Assembly: GCA_035772405.1 (NCBI GenBank)
Contig: JAYKKM010000428.1
Span: forward strand, 3,019,001 to 3,083,000
DNA length: 64,000 nucleotides
Direction of reading: 5' to 3'
From: Chrysogorgia sp. JL179-B06
Lineage: Eukaryota; Cnidaria; Anthozoa; Scleralcyonacea; Chrysogorgiidae
The position numbers and the translations under genes are program-made. Position 1 is the first letter of the stretch; each line of letters starts with the position of its first letter. The notes under the pieces were generated by a model, which was given only the letters and a program-made list of their open reading frames with translations, had not been told where the DNA came from and searched no databases. This document shows positions 19,338 through 27,227 of this stretch, piece by piece.

Positions 19338-20099
19338 CTAAAAAGTCTCTTTACAATAGCGTCTCTCATGGTTACTCAACGCTGATTTATTTTTAAATTT
19401 ACGAAAACACTGAGAGCACTGAAACCCAACGTCAAAGAGATATTTTATTACCGTAGTAATAGCGTCGTCGTACGAGTCGCACAACAATGTTAGATAACCA
19501 GCGGATTTATATCTAAGCAACAGAGAGTCTTGCTCTTTGGACGTCTTACCTGTGCCACCTGGATTCTTGAACTCAATCACAAGCCCGCTGTGCTGTCGGT
19601 TCGCATTAGCAATAATCAAGTCAGGTGTCCCACGTTGGTAACCTTTTTTCCACGAATTTATTCTCTTCGCAGAAGTGTCTTGATTCTCACCAAGACCGGC
19701 TATCAAAATAGCTTCTGGATAATATTTCCTAAGAAAGCCAACAACTTTCGTGTGAAGATCGAACTCGGTGATCATTTTAAACTGATTGTGTTTGAGACCG
19801 ACGTCAGCTAAACTTTTTCTAACGCTTGGTAAGACTTCTGAGTGCACCCACCTTCCGAAGTGTTTCGCACGCTCTAGGTTACTCGAGAACACCAACGAGT
19901 AGACCCCAAGTTCGTTGATAAACGAGGCCTGCTCTATCTTCATTTTACAATCAGGTTCGACATGATCGTTAACTGCATCTTTTGGTCGAGCATAACCTAG
20001 AGCGCTCGCGACTTCTTTTGCTTTGAACCATATGTCACCGTTGTGGTTAACCGTTGTGATTTGGTGACCATCGAATAATTGCACTGAGTTGGTTGCCAT
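19338..20099 (-). CDS. BRO-N / PD-(D/E)XK-like nuclease / zinc-finger fusion protein
   Basis: 253 aa. Residues 1-100 form a BRO-N DNA-binding domain (GDIWFKAKEVASALGYARPKD, NELGVYSLVF, FGRWVHSEVLPSVRK), typical of large DNA viruses and phages. Residues about 110-222 resemble a VRR-NUC-type nuclease, with RGTPDLII (D160) and LVIEFKNP (E176, K178) forming a D...ExK catalytic set, then GKTSKEQ. Residues 228-249 are a finger, C-x2-C-x12-H-x4-C. This layout suggests a DNA-binding, DNA-cutting protein used in replication, recombination or regulation. It is last in the central minus-strand block, 20 bp after the 46-aa gene. Confidence 0.85.
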   Translation of the reverse strand: MATNSVQLFDGHQITTVNHNGDIWFKAKEVASALGYARPKDAVNDHVEPDCKMKIEQASFINELGVYSLVFSSNLERAKHFGRWVHSEVLPSVRKSLADVGLKHNQFKMITEFDLHTKVVGFLRKYYPEAILIAGLGENQDTSAKRINSWKKGYQRGTPDLIIANANRQHSGLVIEFKNPGGTGKTSKEQDSLLLRYKSAGYLTLLCDSYDDAITTVIKYLFDVGFQCSQCFRKFKNKSALSNHERRYCKETF

Positions 20100-20119
20100 T
20101 ACTATAGCCTCACAAAAAA

Positions 20120-20260
20120 CTATTCGACATAGGTGTCGGGTTTTTTATAGATCTGGTTTGTTGTGTACCAATGCAGCAGGTGTGTTTTATTAGTCCTCAG
20201 TTTTCTACGTCGTCTGAAAAAGTTTCTAATGTTACGAACCAGTTTTCTAAGCCAACCCAT
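20120..20260 (-). CDS. 46-aa very basic amphipathic protein
   Basis: ATG at 20,258-20,260 encodes MGWLRKLVRNIRNFFRRRRK followed by 26 mostly polar residues, ending at TAG 20,120-20,122. The first 22 residues form a strongly cationic amphipathic helix (W3, L4, L7, I11, F14 and F15 against Arg/Lys). Spacing supports a real gene: it fills the only gap of the block, starting 8 bp after the upstream stop and ending 20 bp before the next ATG. It could be a DNA-condensing core peptide or a membrane-active peptide, roles filled in adenoviruses by small basic proteins. This is inference. Confidence 0.6.
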   Translation of the reverse strand: MGWLRKLVRNIRNFFRRRRKLRTNKTHLLHWYTTNQIYKKPDTYVE

Positions 20261-20268
20261 TACATAAC

Positions 20269-20478
20269 TTAAGTCACGTCTCCTACCACTCCCACAGTGT
20301 CTGATTCTGCGGGTAACACGATAGGTTTGCCGTAAGTCTTTTTAGACCTCATACCAATTTCAGCGTGGAGCTCGAGAGTAACGTCACCGCGGCCAAATGA
20401 CCCACCAGCTTTGAACATGTGGTCAGTCGTCTTATTTATTTTATATATTTCATGAGGTCTCGAAATACATGCTCCCAT
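20269..20478 (-). CDS. Small protein with N-myristoylation signal
   Basis: 69 aa. The start MGACISRP fits the N-myristoylation rule (Gly2, Ser6) with Cys4 as a possible palmitoylation site. The rest is soluble, with VTLELHAEIGMRSKK. Its ATG follows the TAA of the fibre-like gene with no gap, so the two are probably co-expressed. It is likely membrane-targeted. The function is unknown. Confidence 0.65.
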   Translation of the reverse strand: MGACISRPHEIYKINKTTDHMFKAGGSFGRGDVTLELHAEIGMRSKKTYGKPIVLPAESDTVGVVGDVT

Positions 20479-21429
20479 TTACTTTATACCATATTCCTTC
20501 ATCATTTCTCCACCCATGATTATGATGTCTCGGTTCGTCATGTAACCACTCACGATTTTCACACCGTAGAATTCTATCAACGATGGGTATGCATAAGGTG
20601 CGAGTGGTATTCTTGGTCGATGTATTCCAAAAATTGTTCCATAGGGCGTGCCTATCTTCCCCATATTCGCTACGAAGTCTGAATCGGTTGACTTAACGTT
20701 GTTGACTCTGACATGTGAATTGCTCATTTGCCAGTGTATCGATATCATATGCATTTTTGTGAGGTCGACACCACTCGGAATAGTGCATATGCTCTCCATC
20801 GCTGGGACGCTGCCACCATACGCGAGTCCGTTGGTCATACCAGTCTTGTACCCTATGAACTTATCCCACTGACCGTCGTCGTTTGATATAATTGTCTCCC
20901 AATTTGATCCAGCGGTGCGAGTAGGTAACCTCACCACAACAAAAATAGAAAGATCACACCATTGCATACTGGGGCAGTTAAAATGGAGACCTGACTCAAG
21001 TGGGAGTGGTGTTAACACAGGTGATAGAAAACTTTGGCCTGCACTGTTAATGCCAATAATAGGACCATAAGTTGAGTTGTTTTGCACTAATTTACTTGTT
21101 TCACCAATGGCTTTCACTTTGCTTGAACCATTGGCGTGAAATTCCATGTTTTTCAAGACGTGTGTGCTAACGTTGAAGTCGAGCACAATGTTGTAGGACT
21201 GACTCTTGAGGAAACCTGATAGCAATTGCTCTAGAGTTCTTTTATTCATGGCGTCTGAGTCATCGACTGGGTCTGCTACGTTTTTTATCGCTGAGCCTTG
21301 CATGTCTATTATTCCAGACATCCTTCCACCGGTCGCACTTAACTTAGGATCTTCGTCCAGATGCCTTTTCGTTCTCTTTAGTATTTTATCGTGAGGGTCG
21401 TCAGACTCATACCCATAGTTTAGACTCAT
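20479..21429 (-). CDS. Fibre-like protein with C-terminal lectin-type domain
   Basis: 316 aa. Residues about 34-70 read GGRMSGIIDMQGSAIKNVAD ... DAMNKRTLEQLL. This M-x-G-x-I-x-N-x-P...DA-x-K pattern begins many phage and viral fibre or collar proteins. From about 140 onward the sequence looks like a beta-rich concanavalin/LamG-type domain (WCDLSIFVVVRLP, KMHMISIHWQMSNSHVRVNN, APYAYPSLIEFYGVKIVSG). A trimeric attachment spike is the natural reading. The gene sits between the 494-aa membrane-anchored protein (2-bp gap) and the myristoylated protein. Confidence 0.7.
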   Translation of the reverse strand: MSLNYGYESDDPHDKILKRTKRHLDEDPKLSATGGRMSGIIDMQGSAIKNVADPVDDSDAMNKRTLEQLLSGFLKSQSYNIVLDFNVSTHVLKNMEFHANGSSKVKAIGETSKLVQNNSTYGPIIGINSAGQSFLSPVLTPLPLESGLHFNCPSMQWCDLSIFVVVRLPTRTAGSNWETIISNDDGQWDKFIGYKTGMTNGLAYGGSVPAMESICTIPSGVDLTKMHMISIHWQMSNSHVRVNNVKSTDSDFVANMGKIGTPYGTIFGIHRPRIPLAPYAYPSLIEFYGVKIVSGYMTNRDIIIMGGEMMKEYGIK

Positions 21430-21431
21430 TA

Positions 21432-22916
21432 CTACCTGAAGGTGTATTTGGTTAGCAGATAACCAGAGACTGCTGAGAACCCCAAGATTATCGCCAACGT
21501 CGTCGTGTCTGACTTACTTGTGGCCACTGCTTTTCTCATGGGAAGTGGTGCCGCACTTTCTTGGTAAACTTTTTTAGCCATGAGATTAGTTGGCGCCGTC
21601 ACGTTTTCTTGGTGAGCTTTTTTCTTCACGGTTGTTGGCACTACTAATGAGTGAGTCACCACATTTTCTTGGTGGACTTTTTTAGCCGTAATTGTTGGTG
21701 TTGCTGCATTCAAGCGAGTGTTCACTCCAAATTTCATAGACTCTGTGGCAACCTTTAATAAGTTGTTGTACCCAGCGATTTTATTCTTGAGTATCACTAG
21801 GTTACTTGGCATTAACCATGTACTTGGCGACACTGCAAGATTTTGGACAACGTTGGTGTCTCTAATCGATTTATTCATGTTGAGAATCCATGTCGACACG
21901 TCATACTGTACAACACTGTCAGAAAACAACTTGCGGAATTCTTGTTGGGTCTCTAGACTTCCTGCAGAACCACCAACGACTGATACACGTGTTCTCGCCT
22001 GCGCACCAAGTGTGGAGTACACAAAGGCTTCTATGCTTTGATTTAGATATTGCAGTCCAATGTTGGTAAAACCGTTTGACAATCGCGCGACGTATCGTCT
22101 GTAATCGTTATGGGTGTCGTTGAGCGTGTAGACTCTGGTTTCACCTAGAGTACCATCGCTCAGGACTTTATTCTGGTAGTAATGTTTTCTGGGGATCTTG
22201 GAAATCTTACCATACAATTCGGAAGCGTTGAATTCTCTACTTATTGATTTCATGGTCTCACCACCTTCCATTCTTCTGAGAAGTCTTCTAATGGTGAAGT
22301 ACAAATTAAATCTCATCACACTTGTGACCACAGGGTGAACTTCTTGTGACACTGATAAATGTTGCAGTGAGACTCCACAACAGAAACTCGCGCAATACGT
22401 CGCAAACACAACACGATAGTAAGATTCGTTGTCATCCCACTCTGATTTTGTCTTTGACGTGGTGATTTGTAAGGTTGGTAGCTTTGACATGAAGTAACTA
22501 CTTTGGTTAACAAAAACTTTAAAGTTATTCACTGGATAATTTAACACATTTTCTGTTGGATAGCCATCCCAAAGTCCCCAGTGGTTTTTATGACCTTTTG
22601 GTAGTGGTTGGATAGTTCCACCACCTTGCCATATTATTGGGAACTTACTATTGTGTAACCACTTCCACATGTTCTTATCATTTTTGAAGGTTGTGCTGGT
22701 TATGTCTGTGCTGAGGATGTCGTTGTTTCTGAAATACACATCGACACTCATGATTTTACCGTCTTGCGAAATATTTGGATAGAACTCGAATTTGCTTAAA
22801 GTGGCGTGAGGGTACTTTTTGATGAGGTCTGCCTTTGCGTCGTGTGTAGCCTTCGATGTGTTCGCCATCGCACGTTTGTAGTACTTCCCATAGTAGTCAT
22901 GAAGGGCTTTCTGCAT
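21432..22916 (-). CDS. Large Polinton protein with C-terminal membrane anchor
   Basis: 494 aa. It has an aromatic-rich N-terminal half (HDYYGKYYKRAM, WKWLHNSKFPIIWQGGGTIQ, HKNHWGLWDGYP) and a beta/alpha middle. Near residues 410-455 there is a threefold repeat around KKVHQENV / KKAHQENV / KKVYQESA. A terminal transmembrane helix follows (TTLAIILGFSAVSGYLLTKYTF). I do not recognise a named family. Size and position opposite the probable minor capsid gene suggest a structural protein. It diverges from that gene across only 24 bp. Confidence 0.7.
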   Translation of the reverse strand: MQKALHDYYGKYYKRAMANTSKATHDAKADLIKKYPHATLSKFEFYPNISQDGKIMSVDVYFRNNDILSTDITSTTFKNDKNMWKWLHNSKFPIIWQGGGTIQPLPKGHKNHWGLWDGYPTENVLNYPVNNFKVFVNQSSYFMSKLPTLQITTSKTKSEWDDNESYYRVVFATYCASFCCGVSLQHLSVSQEVHPVVTSVMRFNLYFTIRRLLRRMEGGETMKSISREFNASELYGKISKIPRKHYYQNKVLSDGTLGETRVYTLNDTHNDYRRYVARLSNGFTNIGLQYLNQSIEAFVYSTLGAQARTRVSVVGGSAGSLETQQEFRKLFSDSVVQYDVSTWILNMNKSIRDTNVVQNLAVSPSTWLMPSNLVILKNKIAGYNNLLKVATESMKFGVNTRLNAATPTITAKKVHQENVVTHSLVVPTTVKKKAHQENVTAPTNLMAKKVYQESAAPLPMRKAVATSKSDTTTLAIILGFSAVSGYLLTKYTFR

Positions 22917-22940
22917 ATAATATACCGTATGTTATACATA
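22917..22940. promoter_or_regulatory. 24-bp divergent spacer, TATA-like on both strands
   Basis: The sequence is ATAATATACCGTATGTTATACATA between two divergent ATGs, with TATA-like words readable on each strand. It must hold at least part of both core promoters, unless one lies inside the opposite gene. Confidence 0.4.
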
Positions 22941-23612
22941 ATGCGAAAGTTGACGGTGTTCATTGAAGGTGCAGAAAAAGTTGTGTCCTTTGACAACAGT
23001 GTGATGATCGTGAGTGACAACCCATACATTATGGTCAAGACAGCCACTGTGTTTTGGGACTATGACAACGTATTGGCAAACGCAATCGACTTTTCCTTCA
23101 TTGGTTCCACACAACACTCAATACCTCAAGGACACTATAACTTCAACACATTGGTTGAGTACATGAAGATCCAGATCCCCAGCGTGGGGAAAGGTGTTGA
23201 AATAGAGAAAACCCCATCTGGCGGGTGTAGAGTAAAGACTGTAGCCCCGTTTAGATTGCTGAGGGTTGGACCTCTTCTTGGCTTTGCAGAAAAAACGTTA
23301 ATCCAAGGGAAGGAGTGGCACGTCAGCCCAAACAAAGTTGATATGTACAGAGGTCTGAAGTACATAGAAATCTCATGTGACGTCGTTGAAACCGAGAGCA
23401 ATGTAGGTATTGATGGGAAGCGTAGCAATGTGATCACAACGTTACCAATACCCACCGAACAGTCTTTTAAGGGGTCAGTACAACGTCATGTGGACATTGA
23501 GTCCAAGGTGAGTATTAAAAAAGGTGTTTACTCAAGTATGACATTTCGCGTCAAACCAAATAACGATAGTCTCAAAATTGGCGCGGTGCTATTGGAACTG
23601 TATATTGTGTGA
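22941..23612 (+). CDS. Probable minor capsid (penton-like) protein
   Basis: 223 aa from ATG 22,941. An open extension upstream runs through the opposite gene and is not homologous-looking. The product is beta-rich: VFIEGAEKVVSFDNSVMIVS, an aromatic VFWDYDNV segment, IPQGHYNFNTLVEYMKIQIP and a terminal LKIGAVLLELYIV strand. Polintons normally encode a single-jelly-roll minor capsid protein beside the integrase and major capsid genes, and this is the best candidate by size, position and strand pattern. No catalytic motif is visible. It ends 5 bp before the integrase ATG. Confidence 0.6.
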   Translation: MRKLTVFIEGAEKVVSFDNSVMIVSDNPYIMVKTATVFWDYDNVLANAIDFSFIGSTQHSIPQGHYNFNTLVEYMKIQIPSVGKGVEIEKTPSGGCRVKTVAPFRLLRVGPLLGFAEKTLIQGKEWHVSPNKVDMYRGLKYIEISCDVVETESNVGIDGKRSNVITTLPIPTEQSFKGSVQRHVDIESKVSIKKGVYSSMTFRVKPNNDSLKIGAVLLELYIV

Positions 23613-23617
23613 ATTAT

Positions 23618-24721
23618 ATGGAGCTTGGTGTGGAAACAGAACAAGGGTTGAGAGACATTTATTATAATCCTAGGACTGGGTACAGTGGTGCAGAGAGGTT
23701 GTATCAAAGTGCGTTGGGGGATGGATTGAAAGTAACTAGAAAAACAGTGAAAGAATGGTTGACCACGCAGGACACTTACACTAGGTACAAACCCATCGTG
23801 AGAAGACATAAGTTCCGTGCGACTTTTGTTGGATTTCTCGGTGAAGAGCTCCAAATGGACTTAGTGGATATGAGTAAGTACTCAAAACAGAATGGGGGTT
23901 ATTATTGGATATTGACAGGCGTTGAAATATTGAGTAGATACGCTTTTGGCATTGCAGTTTACAGAAAAGACACTAAGAACATGACTAAGGCTGTTGGAAA
24001 ATTGTTGGTTGACTTTAAAGATCGGTTTGGGGTCACACCTAAGTTAGCGCAATTTGACGATGGACTTGAATTCTACAATGTTGGTGTGAAAAATTTGTTG
24101 AAAAAATATGGTGTTGAATATTTCAGCACTAAGAGCGATAAAAAGGCCGCTGTTGTTGAGCGTTTTAATAGAAGTCTGAAGAGCATTATGTGGAAGTACT
24201 TTTACACCCGTGGAACGTACAAATGGATTGACGCTTTGGACCAGTTCGTGAGCAATTACAATAGCAATGTGAACCGCAGTATTATGATGAAGCCAAAGGA
24301 TGTTGATAAGTCAAACGAAGGTGAAGTGTGGACCACTTTGTTTGGTCACCAATTTGCGGACAACCCATTGCCAAAGTTTAGAGTTGGCGAGTCAGTGAGA
24401 ATTAATAAATACAAGAGTGTGTTCACAAAGGGCTATGAAGCCAACTTCACTGAAGAGCTGTTTAAAGTGGTGAAAGTTATTCGTGGTGATCCTAATGTGT
24501 ACGAAATTGAGGACGTAAGTGGTGAACAGATTATTGGTAAATTTTATGAACAGGAATTATCGCTGGTTAATAAGAAACATGGTGATGACGTGTACAGAGT
24601 TGAAAAGGTGTTGAAAAGAAAGAAAGTCAGAGGGAAGAAGATGGCGCTGGTCAAATGGTTGGGTTATGAAAGCAAACATAATTCGTGGATACCAGAAAGC
24701 GACATTCAAAATGTGAGTTAA
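23618..24721 (+). CDS. int: Polinton integrase (DDE type) with chromodomain
   Basis: 367 aa from ATG 23,618. The frame opens upstream with a GTG at 23,609 that overlaps the previous stop. The catalytic core has QMDLVDM (D81), QFDDGLEFYN (D147) and AVVERFNRSL (E181), the D...D...E triad of retroviral-type integrases. A basic SH3-like region follows (KFRVGESVRINKY). Residues about 326-364 are a chromodomain (YRVEKVL...ALVKWLGYESKHNSWIPESD). It inserts the element with 6-bp duplications, and the chromodomain may steer it to modified histones. All three acidic residues are present and the frame is intact. Confidence 0.95.
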   Translation: MELGVETEQGLRDIYYNPRTGYSGAERLYQSALGDGLKVTRKTVKEWLTTQDTYTRYKPIVRRHKFRATFVGFLGEELQMDLVDMSKYSKQNGGYYWILTGVEILSRYAFGIAVYRKDTKNMTKAVGKLLVDFKDRFGVTPKLAQFDDGLEFYNVGVKNLLKKYGVEYFSTKSDKKAAVVERFNRSLKSIMWKYFYTRGTYKWIDALDQFVSNYNSNVNRSIMMKPKDVDKSNEGEVWTTLFGHQFADNPLPKFRVGESVRINKYKSVFTKGYEANFTEELFKVVKVIRGDPNVYEIEDVSGEQIIGKFYEQELSLVNKKHGDDVYRVEKVLKRKKVRGKKMALVKWLGYESKHNSWIPESDIQNVS

Positions 24722-24727
24722 TGTAAT

Positions 24728-25678
24728 ATGGCTGAGAGTGGCTTCGACGACCTTGAGATGGAGGGCTCTGATGAATACAAAGATGTCACTAACGATGAAC
24801 TAGATCGCAGTCTTGAGAGAGCCACCCAAGACAGTGAGCTAGCTTGGGGCGACCCAAACGTTACAGTCGGCGAGAAAGTTAGACTAACTAAAGTGAGGAG
24901 TGGGCTGGTTCGTGAACGTGGTAGAAGAACGCGTCAACACATGGAGGAGGCCTTTAGAGATATTGAGACGCGGATTAACGACAACGCAAAAGACCACGAA
25001 GACGTCGCGAGGAGTGCGCCATTGTTAGACACCACACGCGTGGAGTACGTCAACATACCCGAACTAACACCAATCGAGAACCGCAAGTTGAGCGCGCTAC
25101 TTAATCCAAGTGAGAGTGTGATGTCTGAGTCAAGAATAGGCGACACTGGTACGTTACAAATAGAGGTAGATCGCTATCGAGACTTGATAAATGAAGCGAA
25201 CAAAAGAGTAGCAGAGCTTGCAGTGAAAGACCTCACGACTGCAGAGAACGAAGAGTTCATCGATCTAGCTGAAAGAGTGATTGGACTTAAAAAAGCTAGA
25301 GACATGGTTATTGAACAGCGACAAATAGAAGAGGTTAGAGAGCGACAAGAGATCGACATTAGCAGATTGCAGAGGTTCAAGAAATGGGCTAGAGAAAATA
25401 TGGTTGGGATGAGTGCTTTAGCAATTTCAGTAGCCGCAATTTTAACAACCATTATTATCGCTGGGAGGTCTACTGTTATGAAAGGCGCTATGGCCACAAG
25501 GTCATTCGCGCAAGCTGTCAAGAATGCGATAATGAAGATGGGTCCATGGGCTGTTGGGTTGGCTAATTTAGTTTACGACGCGCTGGTGACAGGCGCAAAG
25601 GGTCTCGCTTGGTTAGCTCAAAATCTGTGGGTGTTCGCGGCGACATTCGCGTGGCTTGCGTACAATTATCTAAACTAG
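24728..25678 (+). CDS. Membrane-anchored acidic coiled-coil protein, intact paralogue
   Basis: 316 aa. The N-terminal half is acidic and helical (SDEYKDVTNDELDRSLERAT). The middle has NIPELTPIENRKLSALLNPS and a coiled coil ending RQEIDISRLQRFKKWAREN. Three hydrophobic segments follow: MSALAISVAAILTTIIIAGR, WAVGLANLVYDALV and WLAQNLWVFAATFAWLAYNY. It starts 6 bp after the integrase stop. It is about 60% alike in its C-terminal 200 residues to the next gene, its tandem paralogue. The function is unknown; a virion membrane or scaffold protein is plausible. Confidence 0.75.
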   Translation: MAESGFDDLEMEGSDEYKDVTNDELDRSLERATQDSELAWGDPNVTVGEKVRLTKVRSGLVRERGRRTRQHMEEAFRDIETRINDNAKDHEDVARSAPLLDTTRVEYVNIPELTPIENRKLSALLNPSESVMSESRIGDTGTLQIEVDRYRDLINEANKRVAELAVKDLTTAENEEFIDLAERVIGLKKARDMVIEQRQIEEVRERQEIDISRLQRFKKWARENMVGMSALAISVAAILTTIIIAGRSTVMKGAMATRSFAQAVKNAIMKMGPWAVGLANLVYDALVTGAKGLAWLAQNLWVFAATFAWLAYNYLN

Positions 25679-25737
25679 AAAGAAAATGTGACTCGTGGGA
25701 GTTACAGAGCGATATTCAAAATGTGAGCTAATGTAAT

Positions 25738-27054
25738 ATGGCTGAAGGTGGAGAAGTTTTCGACGACTTTGAGATGGAAATCCTCAATAAGCACGACGAC
25801 ATGAGTGATGAGCAATTAGAAAATAAGCTCGCCGATGTCGAAGGTTTTATTGAAGGTATGTATGGTAAGTACACTGAAGACAACATGCCGGAAGACGTTC
25901 GTGTTAATTACAACGACTATCAAGACCTTGCGAAAAAGATAATGAGTGAGCTAGACGCGAGGCGAGGTGGGCAAAAAGAGACGTCGTTTATTGACGCTGA
26001 CGATGGTAAGACGGTGACAATAAGAGGAACTAACACAGAAGTCCCACCAGTAGAGTTTGTTGAGCAGGAATCGTATGGTGACGTCGATGACACAAGCTAT
26101 AGTATAGCTCTTGAAGTAAAGTCGGACGATATTTATAGAAGATTGGACGAGCTAAACGCGTCCAACAAAGAGATAGCAAAAAATCGAGTAAAAAGAGTCA
26201 AGCTAATAGATAAGAAAATACGTGAGTTGTACAAAAAAAAACTCGGTCACGACGACGACACGTCAAGGGAAATAGTCAACAGATCATATGTGACGGACTC
26301 AGGGTCTATTCTTTTCAAACCGATAAATAAAGATGGTGAACGTGGGAGTCCTAAACTAATTCTAAAACCTGGGAAAAAAGGTTTGATCTACAGTAAAGAC
26401 GCGAGTAGTAAAAATGCGATTGAGCAGTTCAAACAGTTAGTTGGTCAAATCCCTGAGAATACAGAAACAACAGCTGTCACAGCAGAAGTAATCCCAGATG
26501 ACTTCCCAGTAATTGAAACAAAAGTGGACTATGATGACATACCTGGGCTAACACCAAACGAGAACCGCGAACTGGGTGGTGTGCTTAATCCAAGCGATAG
26601 TGTGGTGCCTGAGTCAAGAATAGGTGACGATGGTGCACTGCAAGCACAGGCAGACCATTTTCAAGAAGCGATAGATGAAACGAATGAGAGATCGGCGGAG
26701 ATTGATAGAAAAGCTAACCAAGGTAGTCTTACGAGTGGTGAAGAGCGAGAGTACGCCGGTTTGTTTGAAAGAGTGGGAGGACTTGAGCGAGCCAGAGACA
26801 GAACCCTAGGACAGCGCGAGCTTGAAGAAGTTAGAGAGCAACAAGAAGTCGACATTGACAGATTGCAGAAATTTAAGGAATGGGCTAAAGAGAATGTGGT
26901 TGGGTTGAGCGCTGTAGCAATTTCAGTGGCTGGAATTATAACAACAATTATTATCGCTGGTAGATCCGCTGTTATGAGAGGCGCTGTGGCCACGAAGTCG
27001 TTCGCGCAGGCTGTTAAGAACGCAATCACGAAGATGGGCTGTTGGGCTGGCTAA
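25738..27054 (+). CDS. Tandem paralogue of the preceding gene, C-terminus lost by deletion
   Basis: 438 codons. The first 260 residues are mostly unlike the first copy (FDDFEMEILNKHDDMSDEQL, then a lysine-rich stretch). From DIPGLTPNENRELGGVLNPS onward it parallels it, including AISVAGIITTIIIAGRSAVM. At about 27,030-27,036 it lacks 8 bp that the first copy has between two ATGGG words, so the frame runs into a stop at 27,052-27,054. The lost C-terminal membrane segments persist in another frame up to 27,175. The 30 bp before its ATG copy the 3' end of the integrase gene, so the duplication began inside the chromodomain. Confidence 0.75.
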   Translation: MAEGGEVFDDFEMEILNKHDDMSDEQLENKLADVEGFIEGMYGKYTEDNMPEDVRVNYNDYQDLAKKIMSELDARRGGQKETSFIDADDGKTVTIRGTNTEVPPVEFVEQESYGDVDDTSYSIALEVKSDDIYRRLDELNASNKEIAKNRVKRVKLIDKKIRELYKKKLGHDDDTSREIVNRSYVTDSGSILFKPINKDGERGSPKLILKPGKKGLIYSKDASSKNAIEQFKQLVGQIPENTETTAVTAEVIPDDFPVIETKVDYDDIPGLTPNENRELGGVLNPSDSVVPESRIGDDGALQAQADHFQEAIDETNERSAEIDRKANQGSLTSGEEREYAGLFERVGGLERARDRTLGQRELEEVREQQEVDIDRLQKFKEWAKENVVGLSAVAISVAGIITTIIIAGRSAVMRGAVATKSFAQAVKNAITKMGCWAG

Positions 27055-27227
27055 TTTAGTTTATAATGCGTTGACGTTGGGTGCGAAGGGTCTCGCATGG
27101 TTGGCTCAAAATCTGTGGGTACTCGCGGTGGTACTTGCGTGGTTTGTGTATGATTATTACAAGCTAAAACGGTAGTCTCATCTTCGAGGGTCTCAGCTTC
27201 GAAGATAACAAAATATGTGTAAAGTAT
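27055..27227 (+). pseudogene. Out-of-frame tail of the paralogue and a small hairpin
   Basis: To 27,175 the sequence still encodes, in a shifted frame, a tail like the first paralogue's (GLAWLAQNLWVLAVVLAWFV). The inverted repeat ATCTTCGA ... TCGAAGAT lies at 27,180-27,206, ahead of the major capsid ATG; it may end or separate transcripts. Confidence 0.65.
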
